Of a stretch of 64,000 bases of DNA, positions 17,101 through 25,465 are shown in pieces. Source of the stretch: Sorangium cellulosum (GTDB lineage: Bacteria > Myxococcota_A > Polyangia > Polyangiales > Polyangiaceae); assembly GCF_002950945.1 (NCBI RefSeq), contig NZ_CP012673.1:6524501-6588500 (forward strand). The letters are read 5' to 3'. Numbering within the stretch: the first letter of the stretch is position 1; each line of letters starts with the position of its first letter. Under the pieces are notes generated by a model. The model was given only the letters and a program-made list of their open reading frames with translations, searched no databases and was not told the DNA's origin. A program made the position numbers and the translations under genes.

Positions 17101-18655
17101 GAACGCCTCCGATGGCAGCCAGATCGCGCTCCTCGTGGGACACGCGTCGACGGTCTCCTCCGCGGCGTTCAGCCCGGATGGTGAGCGCGTCGTCACCGCG
17201 TCCAAGGATGGAACCGCCGGCATGTGGAACGCCTCCAGTGGTAGCCAGATCACGCTCCTCGTGGGACACGCGTCGACGCTCTCCTCCGCGGCGTTCAGCC
17301 CGGATGGCGAGCGCATCGTCACCGCGTCGGACGACAAGACCGCCCGGGTGTGGAGTGCAGCCGAAGGCAAAGAACTCACGCTCCTCAGGGGACACGAGAG
17401 TAGCGTCGTCTCCGCGGCGTTCTGCCCGTATGGTGAGCGCGTCGTCACCGCGTCCGACGATAAGACGGCTCGGGTGTGGAACGCCGCCGACGGTAGCCAG
17501 CTCACGCTGCTCAGAGGACACGAAGGTTGGGTCTGCTCCGCGGCATTCAGCCCGGATGGTCACCGCGTCTTCACCGCGTCCACGGATGGGACCGCCCGGG
17601 TGTGGAACGCCGGCATAGAAGAACCGTTCGCGATCCTCACTGGATACGAAGATACGTTAGGCACCACAGCGTTCAGCCCGGATGGTGAGCACGTCGTCAC
17701 CGCGTCCTTGGACAGGACTGCGCGGGTGAGGAACGCCGCCGACGGACGGCAAATCGCGCTCCTGGATGGGCACGAGGGTGCGGTCTGCTCCGCCGCGTTC
17801 AGCCCGGATGGTGAGCGCGTCGTCACCGCGTCCGACGATAAGACGGCTCGGGTGTGGAGCGCCTCCGACGGACGACAAATCGCGCTCCTGATTGGACACG
17901 ACGACGAGGTCAACTCTGCAGCGTTCAGCCCAGATGGTCAGCGCATCGTCACCGCGTCCGATGACATGACGGCTCGGGTGTGGAACGCCGCTGAGGGACG
18001 CGAGAGCGCGCTCCTCGTGGGACATGAGGCTAAGCTCAGATCCGCAGCATTCAGCCCGGACGGCCAGCGTGTCGTCACCGCGTCCGCCGATAAGACGGCT
18101 CGGGTGTGGAGCGCCTCCGACGGACGACAAATCGCGCTCCTGATTGGACACTTCGGCGGCGTCCACTCTGCAGCGTTCAGCCCGGATGGTCAGCGCGTCG
18201 TCACCGCGTCCTGGGATCATACCACCCGGGTGTGGAACGCAACGGATGCGAGGAGGCTTACGCTCATTCAGGGTCACAAGTCTGTGGTGCTGTCCGCGGC
18301 GTTCAGCCCGGATGGCCAGCGCATCGTCACTACGTCCTGGGATCATACCATCCGGGTGTGGAACGCCAATGGTGGCGAACAGCTCGCGGTCTTTAGGGGT
18401 TTAACCCTGTCCGCGGTCGAGTCGGCGGCGTTCAGCCCGGATGGCCACCGCATCATCACCGCGTACCGGGGTGGTACCGTGCGGGTGTGGGCAGTCTCCG
18501 GTCCACCGCTCCGAAAGGTCCTCGCGGAAGCGACCACGGCGTGCCTCTCCCCCGAAATGCGCCAGGCCTACCTCGGTGAAACCGAGGCCGAGGCGCGCGC
18601 CGGGTATGAGGCCTGCGAGCGCAGCCACGGCCGGCTCCCCGCCCCGCCGCGCTGA
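14177..18655 (+). CDS. CHAT protease - STAND NTPase - WD40 repeat protein
   Basis: A 1492-aa protein. Residues about 185-385 form a CHAT (caspase-like) domain with His249 in LCHGG and Cys300 in LMACHGA as the likely catalytic pair. About 400-830 is a STAND ATPase with Walker A GASGTGKSS (Lys453) and Walker B LLLIVDQFEEIF. A charged helix (about 840-890, EEEEERKTREAEAQRQRE) leads into 13 WD40 units of 42 residues (about 897-1441), enough for nearly two seven-bladed propellers. In this architecture the propeller senses a ligand, the STAND module oligomerises and the CHAT domain cuts a target. Related proteins act in conflict, defence or regulated cell death; that role is inferred here. The start is uncertain (GTG 14177 or GTG 14195). 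There is no signal peptide, so it is cytoplasmic. It stands alone. Confidence 0.9.
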   Translation: MGYEGRVTARSERTYIDDDLRGALEREESPPLELTLELARTEAAGDAYAFRFQAQTYNVRWENGTYAEAELRWDDALLADLAALQRTRPDPAARARLGELLRTFLSGDEWQTREKEITSAVKSGRAIHLTIRAAAAELYALPWELLCLRATGEHLGELNRCLLRYEWPGTETATPVPDPPAGGGRLLFAWSAAGGAVPAVEHLDAIRRAAARGHHAFDEGRDVVAGVSTSRLREALAGSPVVVLHVLCHGGRLASDTEAYGLVWNGAEPGDAPEVIDAAALRRLLKPHVGALRLVVLMACHGANTGEPGNALGGVAQALHRIGIPAVVASRRPVSVEGSIALTEVLYERLLVQLAALEEAFLCAREELATDYASGDWASVQLYARAADGPDHRPFVIRPYRGLLAFHEEHARCFFGRQREIDEAVGKLSELIEGDAAGESRFVIVTGASGTGKSSLVLAGVAPALQARDGGRWRVVPMRPRNGMGGIEAALASRVHAPLLLIVDQFEEIFTDLADLAARVAFVQRLWTLAGDPASGVSVIATLRVDFLGRCSEIQLGEGERDLEEVAYDEAHRVFVRRMKRDSLREIILEPSAQVGLLFEEGLVAQVLKDAGDEPGALPLVEYTLDQAWQARVREGSRYRLTWAAYEGIGRVAGALAKKADGIIAGLDEVRRRAARRLLVQLVDTREDALLDTRRRLAKTQLRPGPGAEAAVFGEVLEALARERLVVASEDEWSGTAGGEREERATMIEIAHEQLIRSWGQLRAWMAEDRRMIAEVRQLETWVVEARQYEHLLEAKRLAVAQELLRKYEHELTSDARELIRRSEEEEERKTREAEAQRQRELAHARRLRDALLMASTRELLARGDPTMASRLLLEVADPDGAPGWVELTHHVLTAGVCKTVFRGHEALVGSVAFSPDGERVVTASKDRTARVWNASDGSQIALLVGHEAAVNSAAFSPDGERVVTASGDCTARVWNASDGSQIALLVGHASTVSSAAFSPDGERVVTASKDGTAGMWNASSGSQITLLVGHASTLSSAAFSPDGERIVTASDDKTARVWSAAEGKELTLLRGHESSVVSAAFCPYGERVVTASDDKTARVWNAADGSQLTLLRGHEGWVCSAAFSPDGHRVFTASTDGTARVWNAGIEEPFAILTGYEDTLGTTAFSPDGEHVVTASLDRTARVRNAADGRQIALLDGHEGAVCSAAFSPDGERVVTASDDKTARVWSASDGRQIALLIGHDDEVNSAAFSPDGQRIVTASDDMTARVWNAAEGRESALLVGHEAKLRSAAFSPDGQRVVTASADKTARVWSASDGRQIALLIGHFGGVHSAAFSPDGQRVVTASWDHTTRVWNATDARRLTLIQGHKSVVLSAAFSPDGQRIVTTSWDHTIRVWNANGGEQLAVFRGLTLSAVESAAFSPDGHRIITAYRGGTVRVWAVSGPPLRKVLAEATTACLSPEMRQAYLGETEAEARAGYEACERSHGRLPAPPR
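16880..18505 (+). repeat. 13 tandem 126-bp WD40-coding repeats
   Basis: Each unit encodes GH-x(5)-SAAFSPDGxRVVTAS-x(2)-TARVWNA. Many units are almost identical at DNA level (for example the stretch beginning GCGTTCAGCCCGGATGG recurs in nearly every unit), including third codon positions. That points to recent duplication or gene conversion. Unit 5 has CPYG in place of SPDG, unit 7 begins GY in place of GH, and the last unit is divergent. Confidence 0.9.
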
Positions 18656-18775
18656 CCCCCCGCTCCCGCTATGAGCCTGCCACGAAGAACCCGGCCACGA
18701 AGGCAGGGCGCCCGTGCGCCATCACGTGCTTGGAGCCACGGTGGCCGGCGCACCAGGCTGTTCCGCCGCCTCTCC

Positions 18776-19597
18776 TCAGCCCTTGATGAACGCCAGCACC
18801 TCGGCGTTGAACTCCGCCGCGCGGGTCTGCGCGAGGCCGTGGTCACCCCCTGCAAACACCTTCAGCGTCGCCTTCGGCGCGATCTTCGCCGCCTTCACCG
18901 CCGACGCCTGGATCGGCACGATCTGGTCGTCGTCTCCGTGGACGATCAGCGTCGGCACGTCGATCTTCTTCAGATCCTCGCTGTAGTCGACCTCCGAGAA
19001 CTCGCGGATGCAGTCGAGCTGCCCCTTGATGCCGCCCATCATCCCCTGAAGCCAGAAGGCCTCGCGCAGCCCCTCGGAGATCTTCGCCCCCTGCCGGTTG
19101 TAGCCGTAGAACGGTATCGTCAGGTCCTTGAAGAACTGCGAGCGGTTCTCGAACGTGCCCTTGCGGATCCCGTCGAACACCTCGATCGGCGTCCCCTCGG
19201 GGTTCTCCGCGGTCTTCAGCATCAGCGGCGGGACGGCGCCGACGAGCACGACCTTCGCGACGCGGCGCGTGCCGTGGCGGCCGACGTAGTGGGCGACCTC
19301 GCCGCCGCCCGTGGAGTGGCCGACGAGCACGAGGTCGCGGAGGTCGAGCGCCTCGATGAGCTCCGCCAGGTCGTCGGCGTACTGGTCCATGTGGTTGCCG
19401 TCCCAGGTCTGGTCCGAGCGACCATGGCTGCGCCGATCATGCGCGACGACCCGGTAGCCCTGCTGGCCGAAATAAGCCATCTGGGTGTCCCACGCGTCGG
19501 CGCTGAGCGGCCAGCCGTGGGAGAACAGGATGGGCTGACCCTTGCCCCAGTCCTTGTAAAAGATCTTCGTGCCATCCTTGGTGGTGATCGTCGGCAT
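18776..19597 (-). CDS. Alpha/beta hydrolase, non-heme chloroperoxidase-like
   Basis: A 273-aa protein matching cofactor-free haloperoxidase/esterases. It has the SHGWPLSADAW oxyanion region, nucleophile Ser95 in GHSTGGG, an acid in GDDDQIVP (222-224) and His253 in GGDHGL. The length is normal. There is no signal peptide, so it is cytoplasmic. Such enzymes hydrolyse esters and can form peracids; the physiological substrate is unknown. The start at 19597 has GAGGAA just upstream on its strand. It converges on the CHAT gene. Confidence 0.93.
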   Translation of the reverse strand: MPTITTKDGTKIFYKDWGKGQPILFSHGWPLSADAWDTQMAYFGQQGYRVVAHDRRSHGRSDQTWDGNHMDQYADDLAELIEALDLRDLVLVGHSTGGGEVAHYVGRHGTRRVAKVVLVGAVPPLMLKTAENPEGTPIEVFDGIRKGTFENRSQFFKDLTIPFYGYNRQGAKISEGLREAFWLQGMMGGIKGQLDCIREFSEVDYSEDLKKIDVPTLIVHGDDDQIVPIQASAVKAAKIAPKATLKVFAGGDHGLAQTRAAEFNAEVLAFIKG

Positions 19598-19904
19598 GGT
19601 TTGTTCCTCGTCTGCCTTGTTGCCTCGCCCGCCTCGACGCGTCGTCCGCCGGGCTCCTCCGATCGGGCGCGGGCAGCGGACCGCCCGAGATCCGGTGAGC
19701 GGCTGCGCTCAGGCACCAGAACGAACACGATCCAGGCGGCAGCCGCAAGCAAAGAACCACGCGGGCTCGCCGTCCTCGGCGATAACATTCGTGTGGTGTA
19801 TCCATTCCCTCATTCCGGCGGCCCGGTCGCGTGCGCGGGGCCTGTCCCGATGCTGGAGGGAGGGGATGGTGCGCGGAGGGGAACGATGGTAGTTTCCGCA
19901 GCCC
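19598..19904. other. Divergent intergenic, 307 bp
   Basis: It separates the hydrolase gene (minus) from the sigma-factor cluster (plus). Open frames here are short and GC-biased; no gene or clear promoter is recognised. Confidence 0.45.
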
Positions 19905-21338
19905 GTGCCGGCTGCGTCGCCCGCGCTCTCCCTCCGCGCTGCCCGAGCGGCCGCGAGCGCGGTCGCCTGCGCGCTCCTCGCGCTCCCGGCGGCGGCGAAC
20001 GAGCCTCGCGCCGCCCGCAGGCCGCTGCTCGTCCTCGCCGCGTTCCCGAGCGCTGACAGCATCGACAAGCGCGCCATCGACCTTGTCGCGGCCCATATCC
20101 GCCCCCTCGGCGTCCGCCTCCAGGTCGTCCGTCCGGGCGCGCCGAGGCCCGCGCCGCAAAGGCTCCTCCCCCACGCCCGCGCGCTCGCCGAGGCGTGGGA
20201 CGCGCGGGGCGTGCTCTGGATCGACACCGGATCGAGAGGCGAGCTCGCCCTGTACGTGGTCGAGCGCGACGGCGATCGGATCTACCGCCGCCGCATCCCC
20301 GTCCCGCCCGGGCAGACCGCGACGGCCCTCGAGTCGCTCGCGAACATCGCGGGCGCCGTCGCCGAGGAGCTCCGCGAGGGGCGAGTCGCCGCGTTAACCG
20401 AGGTGGACGTCGCCGCGGCCGTACCGGGTCCAGCGGCTCCGCCTGCGCCGTCGACGGCCACAGCGCCCTCGACGGCCCCTGCGCTCACCGCGCCCCCTGC
20501 TGCGGCCGCGGACGCGGCGCCTGGCCTGCCGGCGCCTGCGGTCGCGGCCCAGCCGGCGGCTCACCACGCGCCGAGCCGGCTGCCCGCGCTCGGCGTCCTC
20601 GTCGGCTACACCGGCGCGAGCTTCAGCCGAGAGGCGCCCTGGCAGAGCGCCGCCGCGCTCCGCGCCACCTGGGCGCCGGTGGATCCCGTCGTCGTCGGCC
20701 TGGGCTACGAGCTCATGCCCTCGCTCACCCTCGGCGACGAGCGGCTCGCGTTCGACCTCGCACGTCACCCGGTGTTCGCGACCGGCCAGGTCCGGCTCCG
20801 CCTCCCGCTCGGCCTCGACCTGCAGCTCGGCGCCCGCGCCAGCGTCGATGTCGTCCAGCGCATCCCGCAGCGCAGCGCGCTGCCGCCGCCGCCGCCCCCG
20901 CTGCCGTGGGCCCACGCGCCGCCGCCCCCGCGGCGGCGGGACCACGTGCCTCTGGCCCCGCCGCCGCGGGACCATGCGCCGCTGGGCGTCCCCTCCTGGC
21001 CGTCGCCGCAGGAGCGTCCGCCGCCGCTGCCTCCGCCGGAGACCCGGACCGACGTGCTCGTCAGCGTCGCGCCGGTCGCCGAGCTCGGGTATCCGCTCGC
21101 CGCGTGGCTTCGCCTCAAGGCGATGCTGGGCGTGGACTTCCTCCTGAACCGGCCTGACAGCTCCGTGCACCCGGGCCTCGCGTTCGAGCCCCACCCGGTG
21201 CGGATCCTCGCCGGCCTCGGGCTGGAGCTCGGCGTCGCCTTCCCGGCCTCGCCTGGCTCGCCGGCCCCGCCGACCGCCGCGGGCGTGGCCAGGGGAGGCG
21301 CGCCGGCGCCGCATGAGCCGACACCGAAAGAAAATTGA
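19905..21338 (+). CDS. Predicted outer-membrane protein of an ECF sigma cluster
   Basis: A 477-aa protein from a GTG at 19905 with a signal peptide (AAASAVACALLALPAAANE). Residues about 35-165 form a mixed alpha/beta part (LLVLAAFPSADSIDKRAIDLV, VLWIDTGSRGELALYVVERDGDRIYRR). A Pro/Ala linker follows. From about 225 there are alternating strands with small turns, ending in a hydrophobic strand (GLGLELGVAF), as in a small beta-barrel. A Pro-rich insert (about 325-380) interrupts the barrel. It lies 36 nt before the sigma factor gene, so it is probably co-transcribed. This arrangement is common in Myxococcota; the function is unknown. Confidence 0.72.
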   Translation: MPAASPALSLRAARAAASAVACALLALPAAANEPRAARRPLLVLAAFPSADSIDKRAIDLVAAHIRPLGVRLQVVRPGAPRPAPQRLLPHARALAEAWDARGVLWIDTGSRGELALYVVERDGDRIYRRRIPVPPGQTATALESLANIAGAVAEELREGRVAALTEVDVAAAVPGPAAPPAPSTATAPSTAPALTAPPAAAADAAPGLPAPAVAAQPAAHHAPSRLPALGVLVGYTGASFSREAPWQSAAALRATWAPVDPVVVGLGYELMPSLTLGDERLAFDLARHPVFATGQVRLRLPLGLDLQLGARASVDVVQRIPQRSALPPPPPPLPWAHAPPPPRRRDHVPLAPPPRDHAPLGVPSWPSPQERPPPLPPPETRTDVLVSVAPVAELGYPLAAWLRLKAMLGVDFLLNRPDSSVHPGLAFEPHPVRILAGLGLELGVAFPASPGSPAPPTAAGVARGGAPAPHEPTPKEN

Positions 21339-21374
21339 CCCGGTGCGGGCCGCGCGCCGCACCAGGTCGCGGCA

Positions 21375-22046
21375 ATGGACGCCGCGCATGCAGGGGCTCT
21401 CCGCACGAGCCTCGGACGTCTGCCCGAGCCGCGGCTGGCCAGCGCCATGACGCGCCCCGCTCCCGACCCGCCCCCCGCCGCGGCCGCGCCGCTCGATCTC
21501 GAGCGGATGCGCCGCGCCGGCGCGGGGAACCCGGAAGCCCAGGCGTGGCTCATGACGCACGTGATCGCGCGGGTCCGCCGGATCGCGCGGGCGTTCCTCC
21601 GCAGCTCCGCCGACGCCGACGACGCCGCGCAGCTCGCCCTGCTCGCGATCCTCGAGAGCGCCTCGACCTACCGCGGCGAGGCCGCCGTCGAGGCCTGGGC
21701 CCGGCGCATCGCCGTGCGGACGATCCTCCGTTACGTCAGGCAGCAGCGCCGGGACGGCGCGCCGGTCGCCCCGGAGAGCGCGATCGACGAGGAGGTCGCC
21801 CAGGCGCCGCACCAACCCCCCTTCGAGTCCCTCCCGCGCGAGGCGCGCGTGTACCTCGACGCGTTGCCGGAGGCGCAGCGCGACGTGATCCTCCTGCACC
21901 ACGCGCTCGATTACTCCATCGAGGAGATCGCGGTGATGACGGAGGTCAGCCCCGACACGGTGAAGAGCCGGCTGCGCCTCGGGATCGGCGCGTTACGCAA
22001 GCAGGTGCGCCAGGACATAGCCGTCGGCCGGAAGAGGGCATCATGA
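21375..22046 (+). CDS. ECF-type RNA polymerase sigma factor
   Basis: A 223-aa sigma-70 family protein with only regions 2 and 4. Region 2 covers about residues 55-125 (FLRSSADADDAAQLALLAILES, then WARRIAVRTILRYVRQQRR). Region 4 (about 155-215) has LPEAQRDVILLHHALDYSIEEIAVMTEVSPDTVKSRLRLG, a typical helix-turn-helix. The first 30 residues are Pro/Ala-rich, so a later start (ATG 21447) is possible. The stop overlaps the start of the next gene (ATGA, 22043-22046). The stimulus is unknown. Confidence 0.92.
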   Translation: MDAAHAGALRTSLGRLPEPRLASAMTRPAPDPPPAAAAPLDLERMRRAGAGNPEAQAWLMTHVIARVRRIARAFLRSSADADDAAQLALLAILESASTYRGEAAVEAWARRIAVRTILRYVRQQRRDGAPVAPESAIDEEVAQAPHQPPFESLPREARVYLDALPEAQRDVILLHHALDYSIEEIAVMTEVSPDTVKSRLRLGIGALRKQVRQDIAVGRKRAS

Positions 22047-23131
22047 CAGGCACGCCGAACCCCGAGATCGATCTGGACCGCCTGCCGGCCCTCCTCGCCG
22101 CCGAGGCGCGCGGCGAGGTGCTCTGCCCGGAGGACCTGGTGCTCCTCCGCCGCGCCGAGCAGGAGGACCCCGAGCTCCGCGGCGAGGCGCCGCTCTGGGC
22201 GGCGCTCGGCAGGCTCGGTGACGCGCGCGGCGACGGCCGCGAGCTCAGCGACGCGGCCATGCTGGAGCGGGTGCTCGCGCGCGCCCGCGGCGAGCCCGCG
22301 CCCGCGAGCGCGGCGAGGCCACGCGCGGCGCCGCGGCCGACGGTGCGGCGCGGGGTCGCGGGCGCGATCGCCGGCGCGGCCGCCGCGGCGACCCTGCTGG
22401 TCGCGCTCGCGGCGGAGCTGGTCGACGGCCCTGCGCCGGCGCCCGCGCCGGGCGGCAGCGAGGCGGTGGATCCAGGCGGCGCGCCGCAGGCAGCCCCGGG
22501 CCTCGCCGCGCCGGCGCCGGCGGACGAGCCTCCGCCCGGCGCCGCCGTGCCCCCGCCCGGCGCCCCCGCGCTCGCGGCAGAGCCTCCGCCCGGCGCCGCG
22601 GTGCCCCCGCCCGGCGCCGCCGTGCCCCCGTCCGGCGCCGCCGTGCCCCCGTCCGGCGCCGCCGCGCCCGCGAGCGAGCCCGCGGCCACCGGCGCGGCCG
22701 AGGCCCGGGATCGCGCCCCGCAGCCGCCCAGGACGCGCCCGGAGGAGCCCGCGTCGACCGCCGAAGCGCTGCTCCTGCACGCGCAGGCCCGGCTCGCGCA
22801 GGGCAAGAGCGCCGAGGCCAGCGCCGCATACCGCGCCCTGCTCGCACAGCACCCGTCCAGCCCCGAGGCGCGGGCCGCGCTGGTGTCGCTCGGACAGATC
22901 GCGCTCCGCCAGGGCAAGGCGGCGGAAGCGCTCGGCTACTTCGAGCGCTACCTCGCCGGCGCCGGCGGCTCCCTCGGCGCGGAGGCCCGCGTCGGGCGCG
23001 TGCAGTGCCTGCGCCGGCTCGGGCGGACGGCCGACGAGCGCGTGGCCATCGCCGATTTCCTCTCCCGTCATCGCGAGAGCGTCCACGCGCCGCGGCTGCG
23101 CGCCCGCCTGTCCGAGCTCGACGGCAAGTGA
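22043..23131 (+). CDS. Membrane protein with TPR region, putative sigma-factor partner
   Basis: A 362-aa protein translationally coupled to the sigma factor. The N-terminal 100 residues are soluble and acidic (EDLVLLRRAEQEDPELRGEAPLWAALG) and could contact the sigma factor. One transmembrane helix (about 113-135, GVAGAIAGAAAAATLLVALA) is followed by a Pro/Ala-rich stalk with 7-residue repeats (PPPGAAV, DNA about 22530-22672). A C-terminal TPR-like domain (about 240-360; LLLHAQARLAQGKSAEASAAYRALL) has the right helix pattern. The topology fits an anti-sigma factor with a periplasmic TPR sensor. No recognised zinc anti-sigma motif is present, so the role is inferred from position. Confidence 0.78.
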   Translation: MTGTPNPEIDLDRLPALLAAEARGEVLCPEDLVLLRRAEQEDPELRGEAPLWAALGRLGDARGDGRELSDAAMLERVLARARGEPAPASAARPRAAPRPTVRRGVAGAIAGAAAAATLLVALAAELVDGPAPAPAPGGSEAVDPGGAPQAAPGLAAPAPADEPPPGAAVPPPGAPALAAEPPPGAAVPPPGAAVPPSGAAVPPSGAAAPASEPAATGAAEARDRAPQPPRTRPEEPASTAEALLLHAQARLAQGKSAEASAAYRALLAQHPSSPEARAALVSLGQIALRQGKAAEALGYFERYLAGAGGSLGAEARVGRVQCLRRLGRTADERVAIADFLSRHRESVHAPRLRARLSELDGK

Positions 23132-23300
23132 GCGCAGCGACGTAGCGCGATCTCCGCCCGAGACGTGCGCCGAGCCCGACCCCGGAGAATGCGGCAAACG
23201 CCGGCACAGGCGCGGGGGGAGCAACATCTCATCCCTCCGAGGCGACCCCCCGCAAAAAGATTGACCCCCGATCGCAGGAACCCGCCACCTGGTCATCCAG

Positions 23301-24356
23301 ATGTCACCCAAAGTTTGCTTGATTGTAAAATTCCACGCGCGAGGCGGATGGCGCGTCAGCGTCCTTGGCGCGCTCGCTGGCCTCCTGTCTCTCGGCTGCT
23401 CGACCTCCGCCGCTGACGGCAACGGCGCTCCGGACGCCGGGCTCCCGGATGGATCCCCGGCGCCGAACGGATCGACCGGCGACCCCACGCGCCTCGTCGG
23501 CAGCTTCCAGGTGCGCTCGTCGCCTGCCGCGGAGCCGGCGGACGGCGCGCCGGAGGCGTCCGGCAGCACGTCGGTGCTCGGAAAGATCTACGACGGGCCC
23601 ACGCCTGCCCAGCTCGTCTGGGAGGTGGACGCCGAGGAGGGTCCCTGTCAGCTCCTCACGCCGCGAGTCCCGTTCTGCAACCAGCCCTGCGGGGGCAGCG
23701 CCGTGTGCGTGGAGGACGACACGTGCCAGGCCTACCCGGCCGCGCACAGCGCCGGCGACGTGACCGTGACCGGCCTGAGCCTCGAGTCGGGCGAGGCGTC
23801 CCTCGTGATGAAGCCCACGGCGAACAACTACCAGCCGCCCGCCGGCGTGAAGCTCCGTTACCCGCCCGCCGAGGAGGGCCAGGCGATCCGCTTCGAGGCG
23901 AGCGGCGATTACTTCAGCGCCTTCACGCTGGAAGCCAGGGGCGTGCTCCCCCTCGATCTCCTGAACGACACGATCCTCCTCGAGCCCGACCAGGCCTTGC
24001 AGCTCACGTGGGCTCCGCCGGGGCAGGCCGGCATCTCCACGATCCACGTGAAGCTCGATATCAGCCATCACGGCGGCACGAAGGGGATGCTCGAGTGCGC
24101 CGCCGAGGACACCGGGTCGCTCGACCTGCCGGCGGCGCTCGTCACGCGGCTGCTCGACCTCGGCGCGGCGGGCTTCCCGTCGATCGCCGTCACGCGCAGG
24201 GCCGTCGGCTCCGCGACGATCGCGGCCGGCCGGGTCGATCTGGTCATCTCGTCCCTGGTCGAGCGGCCGGTGGAGATCCCGGGGCTCACCTCGTGCAACG
24301 ACACCTCGCAGTGCCCCGAGGGCCAGACCTGCCAGACCGATCTCACTTGCCAGTGA
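23301..24356 (+). CDS. Lipoprotein with Cys-rich EGF-like ends
   Basis: A 351-aa lipoprotein (GLLSLGC, Cys33). The mature protein starts with an Asp/Pro/Gly linker. It has a cysteine cluster (PCQLLTPRVPFCNQPC then CVEDDTC) near the front and another at the end (CNDTSQCPEGQTCQTDLTCQ). The intervening 200 residues look like beta strands. It is probably on the cell surface. The function is unknown. It is the first of three consecutive same-strand lipoprotein genes. Confidence 0.75.
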   Translation: MSPKVCLIVKFHARGGWRVSVLGALAGLLSLGCSTSAADGNGAPDAGLPDGSPAPNGSTGDPTRLVGSFQVRSSPAAEPADGAPEASGSTSVLGKIYDGPTPAQLVWEVDAEEGPCQLLTPRVPFCNQPCGGSAVCVEDDTCQAYPAAHSAGDVTVTGLSLESGEASLVMKPTANNYQPPAGVKLRYPPAEEGQAIRFEASGDYFSAFTLEARGVLPLDLLNDTILLEPDQALQLTWAPPGQAGISTIHVKLDISHHGGTKGMLECAAEDTGSLDLPAALVTRLLDLGAAGFPSIAVTRRAVGSATIAAGRVDLVISSLVERPVEIPGLTSCNDTSQCPEGQTCQTDLTCQ

Positions 24357-24417
24357 CCCTCGCCGGCTCACGGCGCGACGCACACCCAGGCTTCACCACA
24401 AGAAGGAACTAGCCATC

Positions 24418-25410
24418 ATGACACGAGCTTATCGCCCCTTGCTGCTCCCCCTCACCCTCGCGCTGTGCGCGCACGCGCTCGGCTGCTCCGGCTCGGACAC
24501 GGACACCCCGGGCGAGGACGCGACCGCCACGTCGTCGAGCTCCGCCGGCGGCAACCCGACCGGCGGCACCGCGACCACCGGCGGCGGCACCGCGACCACC
24601 GGCGGCGGCAACCCGACCGGCGGCACCGCGACCACCGGCGGCGACACGGCGACCACCGGCGGCGGGACGACCGAGAAATTCAGCTTCTTCGTGACCAGCC
24701 TCGTCGCCATGCGGGAGCTGTCGGGCTCGCAGGACGGCTTCGGGGGCGACCTCCGCTTCGGCGAGACCGGCCCGGGCGCCGGCCTCCGCGGCGCCGACAA
24801 GATCTGCGCGACGATCGCCGAGAAGAGCCTCCCGGGCGCGGGGAGCAAGACGTGGCGCGCGTTCCTGAGCGCCGTCGCCGGCGAGGACGGCAATCAGGTC
24901 GACGCGATCGATCGGATCGGCGAGGGGCCCTGGTACGACCGGCTCGGCCGGCTCGTCGCCAGCAACAAGCAGGAGCTGCTCAACGACCGCCCCGTCGGGG
25001 CCGACGAGGCGATCATGGACGATCTGCCGAACGAGGACGGCGTCCCCAACCACCAGCCCGATCCGAGCCAGCCCGAGGTGGACAACCACGACACCATGAC
25101 GGGAACCAACGAGCAAGGGCGGCTCTACGGCGCCACCGCGACGTGCAAGGACTGGACGAGCGCGGCGGGCGACAGGAGCGAGGGGACCCCGCGCCTCGGG
25201 CACTCGTGGCCCAGGAACTTCGGCGGCAGACCCGGCGGCGGCGGCCCTGGCGGCGACATCAACATGGCGCGCTGGACGTCGGCGCACGACGCGGCGGGGT
25301 GTTCCCCGGGCGTCAACCTCGTCGACACGGGCGGGCCGCAGGCGGGATCGACCAGCGTCGGCTCCGGCGGCGGGTACGGCGGCATCTATTGCTTCGCGCT
25401 GACGCCCTGA
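24418..25410 (+). CDS. Lipoprotein with lectin-like (DUF1554-type) domain
   Basis: A 330-aa lipoprotein (AHALGC, Cys23), start ATG 24418 after AAGGAA. A low-complexity linker (about 40-82) repeats GGNPTGGTATTGGG, coded by short DNA repeats (about 24547-24665). From about residue 85 the fold recalls DUF1554/C-type-lectin-like proteins: LRGADKICATIAEKSLPGAGSKTWRAFLS, then GRLYGATATCKDWTSAAGD, WTSAHDAAGCSPG and a terminal GGIYCFALTP. Such domains bind sugars or proteins at the surface. The assignment is by pattern only, and the ligand is unknown. Confidence 0.7.
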   Translation: MTRAYRPLLLPLTLALCAHALGCSGSDTDTPGEDATATSSSSAGGNPTGGTATTGGGTATTGGGNPTGGTATTGGDTATTGGGTTEKFSFFVTSLVAMRELSGSQDGFGGDLRFGETGPGAGLRGADKICATIAEKSLPGAGSKTWRAFLSAVAGEDGNQVDAIDRIGEGPWYDRLGRLVASNKQELLNDRPVGADEAIMDDLPNEDGVPNHQPDPSQPEVDNHDTMTGTNEQGRLYGATATCKDWTSAAGDRSEGTPRLGHSWPRNFGGRPGGGGPGGDINMARWTSAHDAAGCSPGVNLVDTGGPQAGSTSVGSGGGYGGIYCFALTP

Positions 25411-25465
25411 CGCGGGCGCCCCGGCGCGCGCAGCTCCCGGTCAGCCACTCTTCTCAGGAGAATCC

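Noticed and set aside
16880..18505. Regular 126-bp repeats considered as non-coding satellite
   Set aside because: They are in frame and encode WD40 blades with conserved motifs.
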